A stretch of 64,000 nucleotides of DNA from Oasisia sp. SBJ-2009 (GCA_964017155.1 OZ024864.1:32448932-32512931); one strand, 5' to 3'; numbered from the stretch's first letter, positions 1 through 13,944 are shown. Program-made: numbers and translations. Notes: generated by a model not told the origin, from the sequence alone.

Positions 1-2990
1 GTTGGAACGTAAATTAATTTAAATATAGGTCTCGTTGTATTATTGTTAATTGTTACTCGGTCTTTGCATATGGGCGCAACTATATGAACAACGAATTGTC
101 AGTCTAAAGGACTGAGTCTCGAACCCGTCAACTGAGTAACCTAAGTAATATGGTAACCCGCTCATTGCGTTTTTCTTTCCGAACAAATGATACAAGTCGT
201 TGTGTCCTTGTTTTCAAGTACGGTAAATGTCACATTATTGGGGAGTGTTGGAGCGTGCTAGAACTGATGAATCTATGTCGCGTTACACATTTATCCCATG
301 TTTGCATTTGTCTACTGCCACACGCACGTACCACACGCACGTACCACACGCACACACCCACACAGTCGGACAGATAACACATGGATGGGCGGAAATATAT
401 TCACAGGAAAAAAGTCACGGAAATAAAGTCACGACGTATTCAAACACTATCTTGTTAATAGAAAGGTTTGGTTTTACGTACCATAGATTACTATTTTGAC
501 AATTCAAGTGACAACGTAGGTTATTGAGGTTATTGACAAAACACATAATACAACAAGGAAAACATAAGTTCAGTATATGAGACATTTGAACTGAAGATCG
601 TAATATTATGAGGTGTAATGACGAGTATCATTACGTACGTGTAACGCGCACTTTTATTCCCACTTGTGTCTGTCAGTCTGTCACCTTTTTAATAATAGTA
701 ACGCCATCATTGCATGAAATACATAACAAGTATGTTTTACTGTGCAACTTCTAAGTTTTAGTTAATGTTATATAAATTAATGGATTTCAAATGTACATTA
801 CATTATAGTGACTAGGATTAATTATATGTTGCTATATTTTAAGTAGAAGTCTTCTTTATTTCCTGTGACCTTTTTCATGACTTTGTTACCGGTGAGTTTA
901 TATCCTACATTCAACACAAGCACGTGCGTGGTACATTGCTAGATATGAATACAAACCCAGTATGCATTAAAAAGCGTGTATGTATTCAATATTTGTGCCT
1001 GCGAATGCCTGTGTATCCTAGCATAAACCAGACCAATGTTAATTGAAGACAAAACATTTCTTAAGAGTCTTTATAAAATACAGCTTGGTTATAATTTCAC
1101 GAAACACGTTGCGAGTGTTTGCAGTCTATTCCACCTGTGCGTTGGCCTATTTGTAACAACAAACTACAATGTGGCTATTACCTGTGTACATCAATCATCC
1201 TAATGATGCCATTTGCATTAGTTCCTTATGCTGTTTCTATAGGTCGCATAACTCACTCGAGACACAATGTGTCGTTCGGTTAATCCTGCCACCACAATAG
1301 GCCTCACACTATTTTGTGTTGGTGACAAACACATGCGCGAGTGAGACAAACTACATACACACCCTAACAAATGTCGTGTATCGATTCTGACGGCACTGCT
1401 TAAAACCTCAAAAGGGCCAGTAAGTGGGTCACGATACATGGCGAGACTCCGCGCGACTGGAGCTGATTTGGGAGTGGACACAAGAATACTATTCAACGAT
1501 GGATGACAGTTGTAGCTTCCGACTGATGAATACTAGGAAAATCAGGTCATAAATATCTTGTGTTATACCTTTCTTATCTTAAATGTCCGATTTAATATTG
1601 AGTTGTCGTGCAGATAATAGACACGATTTTAGGCTGTCTTTGCGGGATTTGCATGTTACATGGCTGTACACTGTAGTTTCGATAATGCACATAATCATAA
1701 CAAATGTATACGTTTGCCCCAAACAGGTTGTACTGAGCGAAAAATGGCACTTTTCATTATTAGTCAAGATCGCCAAACACACGTGCTTGACACTAATTCC
1801 ATGGCAATCACGTTAATAATCGATTAAAATTCATTATTTCCGTGATCATTGTCACCGGCAAAGTGTTCCATTGCTTCTGCTTGTAATAATCCTTCGGACA
1901 ATATACCTGAAATACGCTGTTTGGGAACAGTTCGATTATTACATTACAACCAAAAACAAAACAAAGTCCTATATGTTAACATGGAGAATAAGGATTTCCT
2001 GCCCCCAACTGCCCCCAGCCTCGTTTTCGCGCGCGAGACTGGCATGCCCTGTTCACACGGGATGCTTCGTTTCCATCAAACTCAGCGACACGGCAGTAAA
2101 ACCATAATCTGTCACAGACAAGGTGCGCGTTAATCGTAAACAACCAAAAGGTCAAACTTGCACGGTTGTGTTAATGAGATTAGATCGCGGCGACAGTGTC
2201 ACGTGACGCGTGTAGACGTTTGTATTGCCCACTGCCCGTCAGGCGATAGACGACTGTTTCATCACTTCCGCAGTACCTGACTGACAGTTTGCACTGGCTT
2301 CAATAGACCACGCCAGGAATGAGATATGGCTGTCAGCCGATTTCAATGAAAGCATAGTGTATACGCGTTCCTAATGTCGACATTGAAAGGGTTCTTTAGT
2401 AATTAAAAACCCTTTGTAATATATGGAAATTGTAACCAATCCTATTAATATAATTAATTGTTTCATGCAATTATGTGTCATTAGACTTGTGTTTTATTAA
2501 TCATACATCACTCTGACAATGTATATGGAGCAAATAACTCCGAGTTCTACATTATTCGAATAAGGCATGGTGAATATTGGGTTCAGTTCGTCAGGCTTCG
2601 GTTTTTATCCGACAAAATGCCCGCGTGTAAAGTCAACGACCATTGCATGGTTCGCTACATGTGCGAGAGTACGCATGCGCAGATTGGGTTCGAAGAACAT
2701 GATTAAAAGACAGACATGTGTTTTGTCTTTAGCATGCCAGAAAACACGTTTAGTAGTTTTCCACAAACTACTAAACTAAAACTATATTATTTGGATATGA
2801 CGTGGAAGAGAGGTGTGCAGGGCGGGAAGCAGAGGAGATACTCTATAAATCATCTACAAGGAGTCAACTAGTACGACCCTCATCAGCTTGCATTCATTGT
2901 CAGTTTGTTGGGTAAGTACCATGAAATAACATTCACTTGTAGATAAGCGCAACTGGTGGACATTCATAACAAAAAGCACTTTGAATAATC
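1..2990. other. AT-rich stretch without a recognisable gene
   Basis: No frame on either strand has coding character, a recognisable domain or a chain of phase-compatible exons; all open frames are under 95 codons and of ordinary composition. A short CA-rich patch with CACGTACC repeats lies at about 320-365. Near 2025-2035 a CGCGCG run interrupts the AT-rich background. I see nothing else supportable here. Confidence 0.6.
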
Positions 2991-3002
2991 CAGCAGGTAA
3001 TA

Positions 3003-3870
3003 CTAAAAAGGTGTTAATGACAGTGTAACTAATGACGGTGTAACTATTGACGATTGTAACTAATGACGGTGTAACCAATGACGGTGTAAATAATGAAGGT
3101 GTAAATTATGACGGTGTAAGTAATGACGGTGTAACTAATGACGGTGTAACTAATGACGGTTGTTACTAATGATGGTTGTAACTAATGACGGTTGTAACTA
3201 ATGACGGTGTAACTAATGACGGTTGTAACTAATGACGATTATAACTAATGACGGCGTAACTAATGACGGTTGTAACTAATGACAGTGTAAATAATGTCGG
3301 TTGTAGCTAATGACGGTTGTAACTAATGACGGTGTAACTAATGACGGTGTAACTAATGACGGTTGTAACTAATGCCGGTTGTAACTAATGACGGTTGTAA
3401 CTAATGACGGTGTAACTAATGACGGTGTAACTAATGACGGTGTAACTAATGACGGTGTAACTAATGACGGTGTAACTAATGACTGTGTAACTAATGATGG
3501 TGTAACTAATGATGGTGTAACTAATGACGGTGTAACTAATGACGGTGTAATTAATGACTGTGTAACTAATGACGGTGTAACTAATGACGGTTGTAACTAA
3601 TGACGGTGTAACTAATGACGGTGTAACTAATCACTGTGTAACTAATGACGGTGTAACTAATGACGGTGTAACTAATAACGGTGTAACTAATTACGGTGTA
3701 ACTAATGACGGTTGTAACTAATGACGGTGTAACTAATGACTGTGTAACTAACGACGGTGTAACTAATGACGGTGTAACTAATGACGGTGTAACTAATGAC
3801 AGTGTTACTAATGACGGTGTGTAACTACTGACGGTGTAACTAATGACAGTGTTACTAATGACGGTTGTAA
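3003..3870. repeat. 15/16-bp minisatellite, about 56 copies
   Basis: Tandem units reading TAACTAATGACGGTG (15 bp), many with an extra T (16 bp). Copies with GGTG and GGTTG endings are interspersed and point changes are common, so this is an old, diverged array with some homogenised stretches (about 3400-3600). Where 15-bp units run together, a frame stays open on both strands giving a VTNDG-type repeat. This is a consequence of unit length, not evidence for a protein. Confidence 0.95.
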
Positions 3871-4234
3871 TTTTACTTTGAGTGACACGGAGCAGACAGA
3901 TGTCAGAATCTGGTAAAGGTTTTAAGTTGTGATTATCATAAGCACGAGGGACAGGGGCATGTAATAGTGTCAAATAATATGCTTGGTGTTGAGGTTTGTG
4001 TTGTTGCTGATGTCTTATGCTATTTACAGCTACGGTCGTAGGTGTCATGGCAACGTGTTGCCACTGCAAGTGTAACCACGGGCACATCGTCGACACGTTG
4101 CTATAGCAACCAATGGTGGTGACGCGTCATCCGTAATCATGATTCAACTGCAGATGTTGACCAGATATCGCCACGTAGAAACTGAAACTAATGGGCATTG
4201 TCCTCATGTCGTAACCACAATGCCATTAAAAGTT

Positions 4235-4610
4235 GTTTAATAATAATAATTATATTTTATTTAATATAGCGCCACATCCAATTTTAAATTGTTCGTGGCG
4301 CTTTACATACATTCAAATCCTAAAATACAAATACACTATAAAAAAAAAACATAAATATACTAGTGACATATTAAACAATTATAAAAAAATACCAATATAA
4401 TAACACGAATGATTTAAGCTGAATAAATGTACATATGTAAAACAAATAAATAAATAGTTTAAATAAAATATCGACAGTTTCTTGTAACTAAGTTAAGATG
4501 CATTATTAGTGAGTTGCAACTGCATGTGTAGGTATAGTCAGCGCCTTTCGAACAAGGTGTCCTGGATTTACAGCGCTATATAAATGCTTTATTATGATTA
4601 TTATCTTCAT
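4235..4610. repeat. Dispersed element with inverted AT-rich ends (GCGCTATATAAA type)
   Basis: The left end (about 4241-4320) has an ATT-rich run followed by ATATAGCGCCACATCC. The right end (about 4545-4605) has the inverse type, CAGCGCTATATAAATG followed by an ATT-rich run. The same motif recurs at 4848, 45865, 46590 and 62270. I read it as a short non-autonomous element or SINE tail family. The class is not certain from one window. Confidence 0.5.
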
Positions 4611-4847
4611 ATTGCTACTGCACGCTTAGAAGCAATACTGTAGTGTAGCGATTACTCTTGGCGCATCGGAAAGACGACCCGACGACAGTCGCGTGTCTTT
4701 GTGTTGTAATCAGATTTGGAATGACAAGACGCATTGCATTGCTTTATGTGGCAGGTGTAGACGCGGCATCATGTTGCATCTACAGCCGTACTACCTTTAC
4801 GTCGTAACCGGAACAGAAATGCGAAGACGCGCCTATTTCACATGCGA

Positions 4848-4915
4848 TATAATAATAATAATAATAATATTTTTTTTTATATAGCGCTAATACCCGCATG
4901 GCGGATCGATGTGCT
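4848..4915. repeat. Copy of the TATAGCGCTA-type repeat end
   Basis: An (ATA)n run and an A/T homopolymer are followed by TTATATAGCGCTAATACCCG. This is the same organisation as at 4241 and 45865. Only one end is seen here. Confidence 0.4.
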
Positions 4916-5082
4916 GCACAAGAAATACACTAAACGTATATTAATAAATAGAAATGTAAATTATATAAATTCATATAAATCATATTAATTTTTGGTTTTA
5001 AGATATACTAGTAAATCTTTGTATGTATGCTAAATTTTATATAAATGTATTTAAAATAAAACCTTTACTAAAACTGTGTATG

Positions 5083-5092
<10 letters not shown>

Positions 5093-5133
<41 letters not shown>
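5093..5133. repeat. (TA)n microsatellite
   Basis: About 20 uninterrupted TA dinucleotides. Confidence 0.95.
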
Positions 5134-5135
<2 letters not shown>

Positions 5136-5677
5136 TTAAATTAATCTAAAACATAAACACTGAATAAAACGTGCATGGCACTAAAAAGAAATTCTAAAGC
5201 AAAGTCCGTCATTTTAAAACAATTTGAATTAACTGAAATGTCTAATAAAACATATATATTGTCAGGATGAGCTACATCTTCCTTAAAGTGGTTTGTTCCT
5301 TCGACCAGAGCTCTGGGTGAGGGCACACAATGATATCGTATAGAGGATGAATGATTAACTAAAAACTGTGATCAAACAGCCGTAATGGGCACAGAGCACT
5401 ATTGATTTTCCCATTGGCGGCCATGTTAACGTTTTGTCAGACTATAAGGAAACCGGACCAGAGACTGTTTTTAAATTTTAACATAGTCACTGATATGCTG
5501 ATTAAATTTCGTCACAAATGCATATATCAGGCTCTCTTAAAATGCATACTGCCCCTCAATATTCACCAAACTGAGCACGATTTTCTGCATCCGCAGGGTG
5601 ATGTAAGAAAAAATGGCTAATAATCACTACGCCAACTACACTCTGCCTAACATGCGTCATTGCACTGCAGACACATC

Positions 5678-5721
5678 ATAGCACTGAACCTACTAGTGCA
5701 TACTAGTAGGTTCAGTGCTAT
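5678..5721. repeat. Perfect 20-bp inverted repeat with 4-nt loop
   Basis: The arms ATAGCACTGAACCTACTAGT (5678-5697) and their exact reverse complement (5702-5721) are separated by GCAT. A transcript would form a 20-bp hairpin with no mismatch. No terminator, miRNA or transposon family is recognised in it. An alternative is a recent small inverted duplication. Confidence 0.9.
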
Positions 5722-6034
5722 GGTGCTGTCCTACTGTACCCAAATCACATAAAAGGAATTTTTCTAAATCTCAAATGACACAATTATTAACATACTACAT
5801 TCGTATGGGTTATACAAGAAAGTCTAACTGTGCTCTGACCCCTAATGTGTTCCTGTGGACACCTTAGTTGGTATTGAGCACAACGCCACTGCCTCCTGTA
5901 GCGATATCAGTGATGTCGTATTATCTGATTGCTTCCTTCTGTGCGAGATGCCATTTCCGCTCTGCGCAGAAAACCTCGGGGATTACACTATTCCGGCTCA
6001 CGCAATTGTCACGCGGATGAAAACGGCAGAATGA

Positions 6035-6211
6035 GCGGCACATATCAATAGAAATGCAAAGCAACACGTGAAGATCACCAAACTGATGTACTTGATTCGC
6101 CAGAACGACGACAACGAGGAGTATCTACGACGCACCGCTCGTAAAGCATTTAAGATGGCCGCCACAAACGTCGCCGTGGGTAACGTATCCGCGTCAAAAC
6201 TAGTGGATTAA
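6035..6211 (+). CDS. Possible coding exon fragment, unrecognised
   Basis: A 58-codon open stretch without an early ATG reads HVKITKLMYLIRQNDDNEEY and then a basic segment ending KAFKMAATNVAVGN. Its charged, helix-like composition differs from the surrounding noise, and a GTAACG lies at its end as a possible weak donor. There is no neighbouring exon to chain it to and I recognise no family. It may be chance. Confidence 0.18.
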   Translation, partial: AAHINRNAKQHVKITKLMYLIRQNDDNEEYLRRTARKAFKMAATNVAVGNVSASKLVD

Positions 6212-6601
6212 GTCGAGCTTACGATTCTCCATCTAACCGTACGGTTAATCCCTTTAAGTAACGCAATTTCGATATTTTTACTCAGGTGGCTGTGTTCTTC
6301 ATGTCTAATGCATCAGCTGCACACATTTAATTAATCCGCGTTGTCATTTCTTTTCATAGGAATCGATTGGTGGTCATTGTAGTTTTCTCTGTCGCTGGCA
6401 CGTAGCGCCGTTTGTTAGCGGCCTGTGTTCGCTTCTACCTGCTGCCGAACGATTAATGATCAATGTCACCGCAATGTTTTGTCGTGTGTATTATACTTTT
6501 AATTTCTTGCGGAAACGAAAATATATCGATGGCCTAGAGTATTAAGTGGTTGATAAACAATTTGTAATTATCGCTCGCTCTCTGTCTTTCTGTTTGGTCT
6601 G

Positions 6602-6605
6602 CCTA

Positions 6606-6639
<34 letters not shown>

Positions 6640-6972
6640 GCTCTCGCTCTCGCTCTCGCTCTCGCTCTCGCTCTCGCTCTCGCTCTCGCTCTCGCTCTCG
6701 CTCTCGCTCTCGCTCTCGCTCTCGCTCTCGCTCTCGCTCTCGCTCTCGCTCTCGCTCTCGCTCTCGCTCTCGCTCTCTCTCGCGCGCTCTCTCTCTCTCT
6801 CTCTCACTGTCCCACTCTCTCTGTTCGGATGATATGTGTATATATATATATATATAAGTGTGTGTGTATATATGTATATATATCACAGGCACACAGACAC
6901 GCACACACACGCACGCACACACACACACCACACACATACACACACACATACACACCACACACCACACATACA

Positions 6973-7032
<60 letters not shown>
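6602..7032. repeat. Compound microsatellite: (CTGT)n, (CTCGCT)n, (CT)n, (TA)n, (CA)n
   Basis: In order: CTGT repeats (6604-6636), CTCGCT hexamers (about 6636-6777, 23 copies), CT/GC-rich (6777-6806), TA-rich (6838-6885), then CACACG and a pure CA tract (6896-7031). Long open frames over this block (RS-rich, HT-rich or VC-rich) are low-complexity artefacts. Confidence 0.95.
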
Positions 7033-7034
<2 letters not shown>

Positions 7035-7716
7035 TTTACCTAGCGAGATCGGACACATCAATACATCAGTGCAATGCTTACTGTGTTGTTCTTCCGGTAC
7101 AGCCACAACGCAGACATGTGTAGCATTAGTAATCAATGTGTCTAACTCCCCATTTGAAGATAAAAACAAATGCACTTAATATTATGCTTACTGCAGATTG
7201 CGATGATGTAGTCAAACTTCATGGCCGGCAGTCTGGGTGTCGTCAAGCGCAGTTACACCCACGACGACATCGTGCAAGCGGCAATAAAAAGCCAACGTGT
7301 CGACGTTACATAATATTACAGGCAATAGAAGGAAATCAATTATTGCAAAGGTTAACTTACATCGCTGCATCCGCAATCAATCTACGTCGGTTATGTTTTC
7401 TGCGGGGTCCCACTAGGTAGGCACTTCAAACGGTGGTCGGCGAAAACAGCGCGTTAATAAGTTGTATCTCCACTGGAGATCAATCAACGCTGACGCCAGC
7501 CGTCGAGCAAACCTGTCGCAGAACATCGCGACATCTCGCTGTTCCAGGTCAATCGGGCTGCCGCTGTCGGTATGATCAACTAGGCCGATACCGACTCGAT
7601 ACAGCCAAGCTTGCTGGCATGTTTAGCTGTATACATCGTAATACTGATATGTCAAACAAACAACATGTTATTAATAATAACACAATTACTATATATTCAA
7701 TAAAATCTATATAATA

Positions 7717-7725
7717 ATTATATAT

Positions 7726-7802
<77 letters not shown>

Positions 7803-7854
7803 TATATATATATTATATATATATCATATATATCTTTATATATCTATATATCTT

Positions 7855-7885
<31 letters not shown>
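7717..7885. repeat. (TA)n-rich microsatellite
   Basis: TA dinucleotides interrupted by CTTTA and TTA. The tract can extrude cruciforms. It is non-coding. Confidence 0.9.
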
Positions 7886-7886
<1 letters not shown>

Positions 7887-7971
7887 CTAACTGTATATTA
7901 TAATTTATATATTGTATGTATTTGATAAATCTACACAATAAATCCACACACATACCCACAATCATGTACTT

Positions 7972-8436
7972 ATGTATGTACGTACGTATGTATAGTATGT
8001 GTGAGCATATGTATGTATATATTGTATGTATGTGTGTTTGTATATAATATATATGTATGTATGAATGTATGCATACATGTGTGTATATAATATGTATGTG
8101 TGTATGTATGTATGTATGTATGTATGTATGTATGTATGTATGTATGTATGTATGTATGTATGTATGTATGTATGTATGTATGTATGTATGTATGTATCTA
8201 TGTATGTATGTATGTATGTATGTATGTATGTATGTATGTATGTATGTATGTATGTACGTACGTATGTACGTATGTACGTATGTACGTATGTATGTATGTA
8301 TGTATGTATGTATGTATGTACGTATGTTCGTATGTATTTATGTATTTATGTATTTATGTACGTATGTATGTATGTATGTATGTATGTATGTATGTATGTA
8401 TGTATGTATGTATGTATGTATGTATGTATGTATACA
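7972..8436. repeat. (ATGT)n microsatellite, about 85 copies
   Basis: An almost pure ATGT tetranucleotide tract from about 8090 to 8432, with a diverged flank from 7972 and ACGT variants at 8253-8290 and 8320-8362. All three plus frames are open as MYVC-type repeats. The same tetramer flanks the LINE at 16.3-17.5 kb and recurs in reverse sense at 55.7-56.3 kb. Confidence 0.95.
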
Positions 8437-9112
8437 ACTATATGTATATATGCATGTGTGCATGTATGTGGACATGTACTAACGTACATATGTGCACGCA
8501 TGTGTGTAGCGTGTGACATGTGACAACCATGTGCCAGTGAGTTCTGTTGAACGGGTCAACAATGCAGAAGACACACTCGTCTCTCTCGCAGAAACACTTT
8601 GACCTAAATACGTCGATACGTCGTCTTCCTGGACTCAACCTTTGAACGAGTGAACTGCCTTAGTGCGCAGTAAACTCGTTCAATCTCGGCGCTATATTCA
8701 GATTACCGCAAGAGCAGAGCTGAACAAATTGAAGTTAATGTCTGCTGGTCGTAAATTGTTCGATTGACTGCTACACTGAATCAGTGCCACACTTTGCGGT
8801 GCATTAGTGAAGAAATCTCTTAGTTATTGGTCGTCAGCCATATTGAGGAGACGGCACATTGTAACACGTGCACGGGGCGCCTTTTTGTACTGCCATACCT
8901 GCTTGAAAGATTCAAAGATTGAAAGATTCAAAAGATTTAATTGTCCATTTCAAACATCGTATTAAAACATAATATTTAAGAATTTATTGTTAATAGGTTT
9001 ACCTAATGTTGCTTCATCTTTTATAATAATTGTATTTTTACACGTGTCTTGGCAAAAATAACACCATTTATGGGGTGACTTAGTCATGCAGTCAGACACG
9101 ATTAATTCATTC

Positions 9113-9165
9113 GAACACACACACACACATACACACGCACACACGCACATGCACACACACGCACG

Positions 9166-9222
<57 letters not shown>
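9113..9222. repeat. (CA)n microsatellite with CACG interruptions
   Basis: Imperfect CA with CG steps, then pure CA from about 9176 to 9220. Confidence 0.95.
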
Positions 9223-9227
<5 letters not shown>

Positions 9228-9229
9228 GG

Positions 9230-11395
9230 AGGAACAGCAAATGCTGCTGGCGAAACAAGAATCAAGTTCCTTTGACAGTTTTGTTAGCAGCTTTTACTGA
9301 AACAGTTCACTTGTATCAAACCCAAGGGTGTTGACTTATGTATCACTCGATATGATTACACAGAAATGTTGAGTACACATTTGTGTCAGTCGAAGTAATA
9401 ACAACATCTGAACCAGTCTTTGTTAACTGTCACAGTGAATGTAAATAACATTAGCGTCGGAACTGGCATAAGGGATTGACGTATTAAGCCCATACTACTG
9501 AGGGGAACTACCGGGCGTCATCACTTCGTCCACACATTTTATCAGATGTAGTATTAGTAAGAACCACCAACGACCGTCATTTCAACCAGAATTCTTGTCA
9601 GCCATAGGACGTTTCCACAGACGACCGTGATCGATGTTTTGCATTTGACGACCATCAATGCGCATTTGAAAATTAAACGGACTGTGCATACTATTCACAC
9701 ATTACACATCTGGACATAAAAGAACCGAATTGGCGATGTGCAAATGAATGGATTGGGCAGCTTTAACTCCTTGCAGCGTCTTTTAACACCGAAGATTGTA
9801 CTATTTTTCGACTACCAATTACGCTAGTGTGACGGTTGTACAAAACACGCAGGCTGCATAATACGGAAATGGTTCGCAACGCCCACGGCACACGCACGTG
9901 CCTGAAATCGATTCCTGGCAAGTGATCAGACGTTCTTGTCCACGTCGGTACAGGAGAGTGACAATTTCCTTCTTCATTCCATCTCCTCAAACGGAATGCC
10001 TAGACAGACCCCGACAATACAAGCCTCCACAACATGAATCAAGCTGATGGTGCGACCGCGAATCAGATAAACGTATTCAAATTTTAGCATTAGAGGGAGT
10101 GTACGTAATGGCCAATTCATATACATACCTTAAAATCTGATTTGGGGAAATATTGAAAAGCAACATGGGCTACGCGACGTTTTTTGAAGGGGATCGCCCG
10201 TGAATTATAGCGGACACGACACAATACTACAAATAACATAGAAAGGTCATAGGCCAAGTCCAGATATTGTGACTACTCCGCCACTCATCGAACTTAATTA
10301 CAACGGGATGTAGATGGAAAGTTATATTTGTTTTCCTTTTTCTGCATATTTCATAGGTCAGTGTTTTTAGCAAACGCGAATTTGAGGAATACGTACTAGA
10401 ACTGTTCCGTTGTAATAACAGACACGTTGTAATTCGCGTATATGTCGACGTTGCGTGCATTTGCATATCTATAATGTTTTAAAGTATATAATAAACATGT
10501 GTTGCATACATTTCACGTAAGACAGCCCGAAATATCAAAGGTAGGCAGTTAAACTGCGTCGATGTTAGCGCGAGAAATTTAATTAAATAGTCGTCTGCCC
10601 TTTTTTAAAAGGTCATCGCACGCGATGGCCTTATTTTAATGTCAAAAAGATGATATAATTAGTCCATGCCTAAACGCACGCACATGCAATTTCGAAGTCA
10701 TAACGGCCCCTGAACTGGTTACAGGTTACGGCGTGCTTGGGTAATCAGAAGGAAATTTATACCTAAATAAATTTCTGCATAACACATTTACATTCACATC
10801 ATTATAAGTATACATAAACAACATCATTACCAAGGCGTAGGTGCCATTTCGTTAAAGTTTAAAACAAAAATAAACGTTCGACTAAAAACATCACCGCTTG
10901 AACTAAAACCTGTTTGTTTGAGTGTAACAGCTGAAATCGAAGAATCATCTCGTCATGGCTGGTATCATTGACTTTTGCCGACAGGTAGTCCTGCTATTTC
11001 TACGTATAAAGATGGCAAAGTGTTGAGTTACGTCTTCACCTCTTTAGATCAGAAACGGTTCTTCAGGTATGCACATAAAGGACACTCGTTTTTCTAGGTA
11101 TTGTAGTATACTTTACACAGGTGCTCAGTTATACGATTAAAATAACAACGAACAAGCACACTTCGATAGCGATACCTCTAAAGCAACCCACTAAAATGGC
11201 ACTATCGCCAATTAACCACTGTGAACATGGACCTATGAAAGGAATCAAAAGGAAACCGTTGACCATAGTAGTGTGATTAAAATCGCACGTAGCATCACAC
11301 TCAGCAACGTCAACCAAATCATGTATTGCACCACAGCAAGTCGCATGTATACACATCACGCCAGCACACACAAGCAAGCATACATCACCAAGGCA
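9230..11395. other. Stretch without a recognisable gene
   Basis: All frames are short (under 115 codons) and of ordinary composition. No splice-compatible exons, repeats above background or RNA genes were recognised. Confidence 0.55.
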
Positions 11396-11399
11396 TGCA

Positions 11400-12325
11400 C
11401 ACTCACGCACGCACGCACGCACGCAAACACACACACACACACCACACACGCACACACACACGCACACACACGCTCACACACGTACACACGCGCACGCGCA
11501 CGCGCACGCGCACGCGCACGCGCACGCGCACGCGCACACGCACACGCACACGCACACGCACACGCACACGCACACGCACACGCACACGCACACGCACACG
11601 CACACGCACACGCACACGCACACGCACACGCACACGCACACGCACACGCACACGCACACGCACACGCACACGCACACGCACACGCACACGCACACGCACA
11701 CGCACACGCACACGCACACGCACACGCACACGCACACGCACACGCACACGCACACGCACACGCACACGCACACGCACACGCACACGCACACGCACACGCA
11801 CACGCACACGCACACGCACACGCACACGCACACGCACACGCACACGCACACGCACACGCACACGCACACGCACACGCACACGCACACGCACACGCACACG
11901 CACACGCACACGCACACGCACACGCACACGCACACGCACACGCACACGCACACGCACACGCACACGCACACGCACACGCACACGCACACGCACACGCACA
12001 CGCACACGCACACGCACACGCACACGCACACGCACACGCACACGCACACGCACACGCACACGCACACGCACACGCACACGCACACGCACACGCACACGCA
12101 CACGCACACGCACACGCACACGCACACGCACACGCACACGCACACGCACACGCACACGCACACGCACACGCACACGCACACGCACACGCACACGCACACG
12201 CACACGCACACGCACACGCACACGCACACGCACACGCACACGCACACGCACACGCACACGCACACGCACACGCACACGCACACGCACACGCACACGCACA
12301 CGCACACGCACACGCACACGCACAC
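11400..12325. repeat. Very long alternating CA/CG block with about 132 perfect CACACG hexamers
   Basis: Mixed CACA/CACG (11400-11486), GCACGC hexamers (about 11487-11532), then an uninterrupted, essentially error-free CACACG array (about 11533-12325). The block is nearly all alternating pyrimidine-purine, the sequence type known to favour Z-DNA. Open frames of 300-430 codons on both strands (RT, HA, RV and VC repeats) arise because the unit is a multiple of three without stops. I do not call them genes. Confidence 0.97.
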
Positions 12326-12333
12326 TACTACTG

Positions 12334-12473
<140 letters not shown>

Positions 12474-12683
12474 ACACTCGGCACATCGGCAATTCTGTAC
12501 GACGCCTTCCCTATTTCACGTGGTTAAGATTGGCACAGGAACCCAATTACTAGTACTAGACGACGGGCGTGTCTCACTGAGCCAGACCGAGACAGTACCG
12601 GGGCGACCTAGACACGGTCGGTGACACACCGAGGGATGAGGAGAAACACGTCGCCGAGTCATTGTCTTCTCACCACAACAGAA

Positions 12684-12919
12684 CATAGGTGTGTGTGTGC
12701 GTGTGTGCGTGTGTGCGTGCGTGCGTGCGTGTGCGTGTGTGCGTGTGTGCGTGTGTGCGTGTGTGCGTGTGTGCGTGTGTGCGTGTGTGCGTGTGTGCGT
12801 GTGTGCGTGTGTGCCTGTGTGCGTGCGTGCGTGTGTGCGTATGTCTGTCTGTGTGTGCGTGTGTGTATGTGCGTCTGTGTGTATGTGTGAGTGTGTATGT
12901 GTTTGTGTGTGTTTGCGTG

Positions 12920-12985
<66 letters not shown>

Positions 12986-12988
12986 CCA
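12684..12988. repeat. (GTGTGC)n / (GT)n microsatellite
   Basis: Interrupted GTGTGC and GTGC units with TCTG interruptions, ending in pure GT (about 12921-12978). It lies about 200 bp after the CTG array in the opposite strand sense to the CACACG block, so the pair forms a long imperfect inverted repeat of dinucleotide character. Confidence 0.95.
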
Positions 12989-13013
12989 CAAGCCACGGTA
13001 ACTACATATATGT

Positions 13014-13083
13014 ACGGCAGGTGAACGCTGTGTAAACATGAACGTATATATACGTTCATGTTTACACAGCGTTCACCTGCCGT
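13014..13083. repeat. Perfect 70-bp palindrome
   Basis: The left half starts ACGGCAGGTGAACGCTGTGT and runs into GTATATATAC at the centre. The right half is its exact reverse complement with no spacer. Nothing in it resembles a transposase gene or known TIR. Confidence 0.95.
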
Positions 13084-13208
13084 TCCTGTTTCCGTTCTGT
13101 GGGCAAGGCATCGTTCTTATACTGATAGCAACGGGAGCCAAGTACTTAGCAATGCATTGTGATCACACATCGCACTGCTAGGAACTGTTCACACCCGCTA
13201 GCAAACTG

Positions 13209-13209
<1 letters not shown>

Positions 13210-13292
<83 letters not shown>
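13210..13292. repeat. (TA)n microsatellite
   Basis: About 41 uninterrupted TA dinucleotides. Confidence 0.97.
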
Positions 13293-13294
<2 letters not shown>

Positions 13295-13944
13295 AACTAC
13301 GTATGTATGTACATAATGTACTCTATATTTCAATTATAAATACTGTTGGCCTGCGTTGATATGACTTTTTCCGCTAGTTTCAATCCTTCAATATATATTA
13401 TTTCCATATCATAAAATCTATATAACACTGAGCGATGAATTTGTCGTATAGCTATTCCTTTTTAAATATAAACTTCATTGTGTGACGTTTGTCTTAGTTT
13501 GTGAATATTTTTGTTTGCATTCCTTCACGTCTTGTCTAACATGTCTTTTTTCTAATGAATACGCTTTCAATCGTACACTGTATTTACACTGTTCTAAATA
13601 AAGACGTTATAAAGTGCTACAATTTATTTGTTTTGGTAGACTCAATACGCTAGGTTTGTTGTAATTTTCCCACAAGATATGGAGCAGTAATTCCTTACAG
13701 CTCTGACACCTCAACCTCGGCACTGATCAGATAGCAACATATATTATACTATTGGACGTTTGCCGGATAGCTTAAGAACTTTCGGTATTATATAATATCA
13801 CAACATCTTTAGTAGGTCTATTATACGATGATGATGGCGATTATATTACGGTTTAGAACATGTTTTGATATGCTCTGTACAATTTGGACAGCACCATATG
13901 CCGATCTGTCGGACACTGCTCAGGATACTCATCCTCAATGTTCA

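Noticed and set aside
3388..4096. Repeat-derived frames over the 15-bp array as a VTNDG protein
   Set aside because: Units of 15 and 16 bp are mixed, so the frame breaks repeatedly. No start context or splice sites support it.
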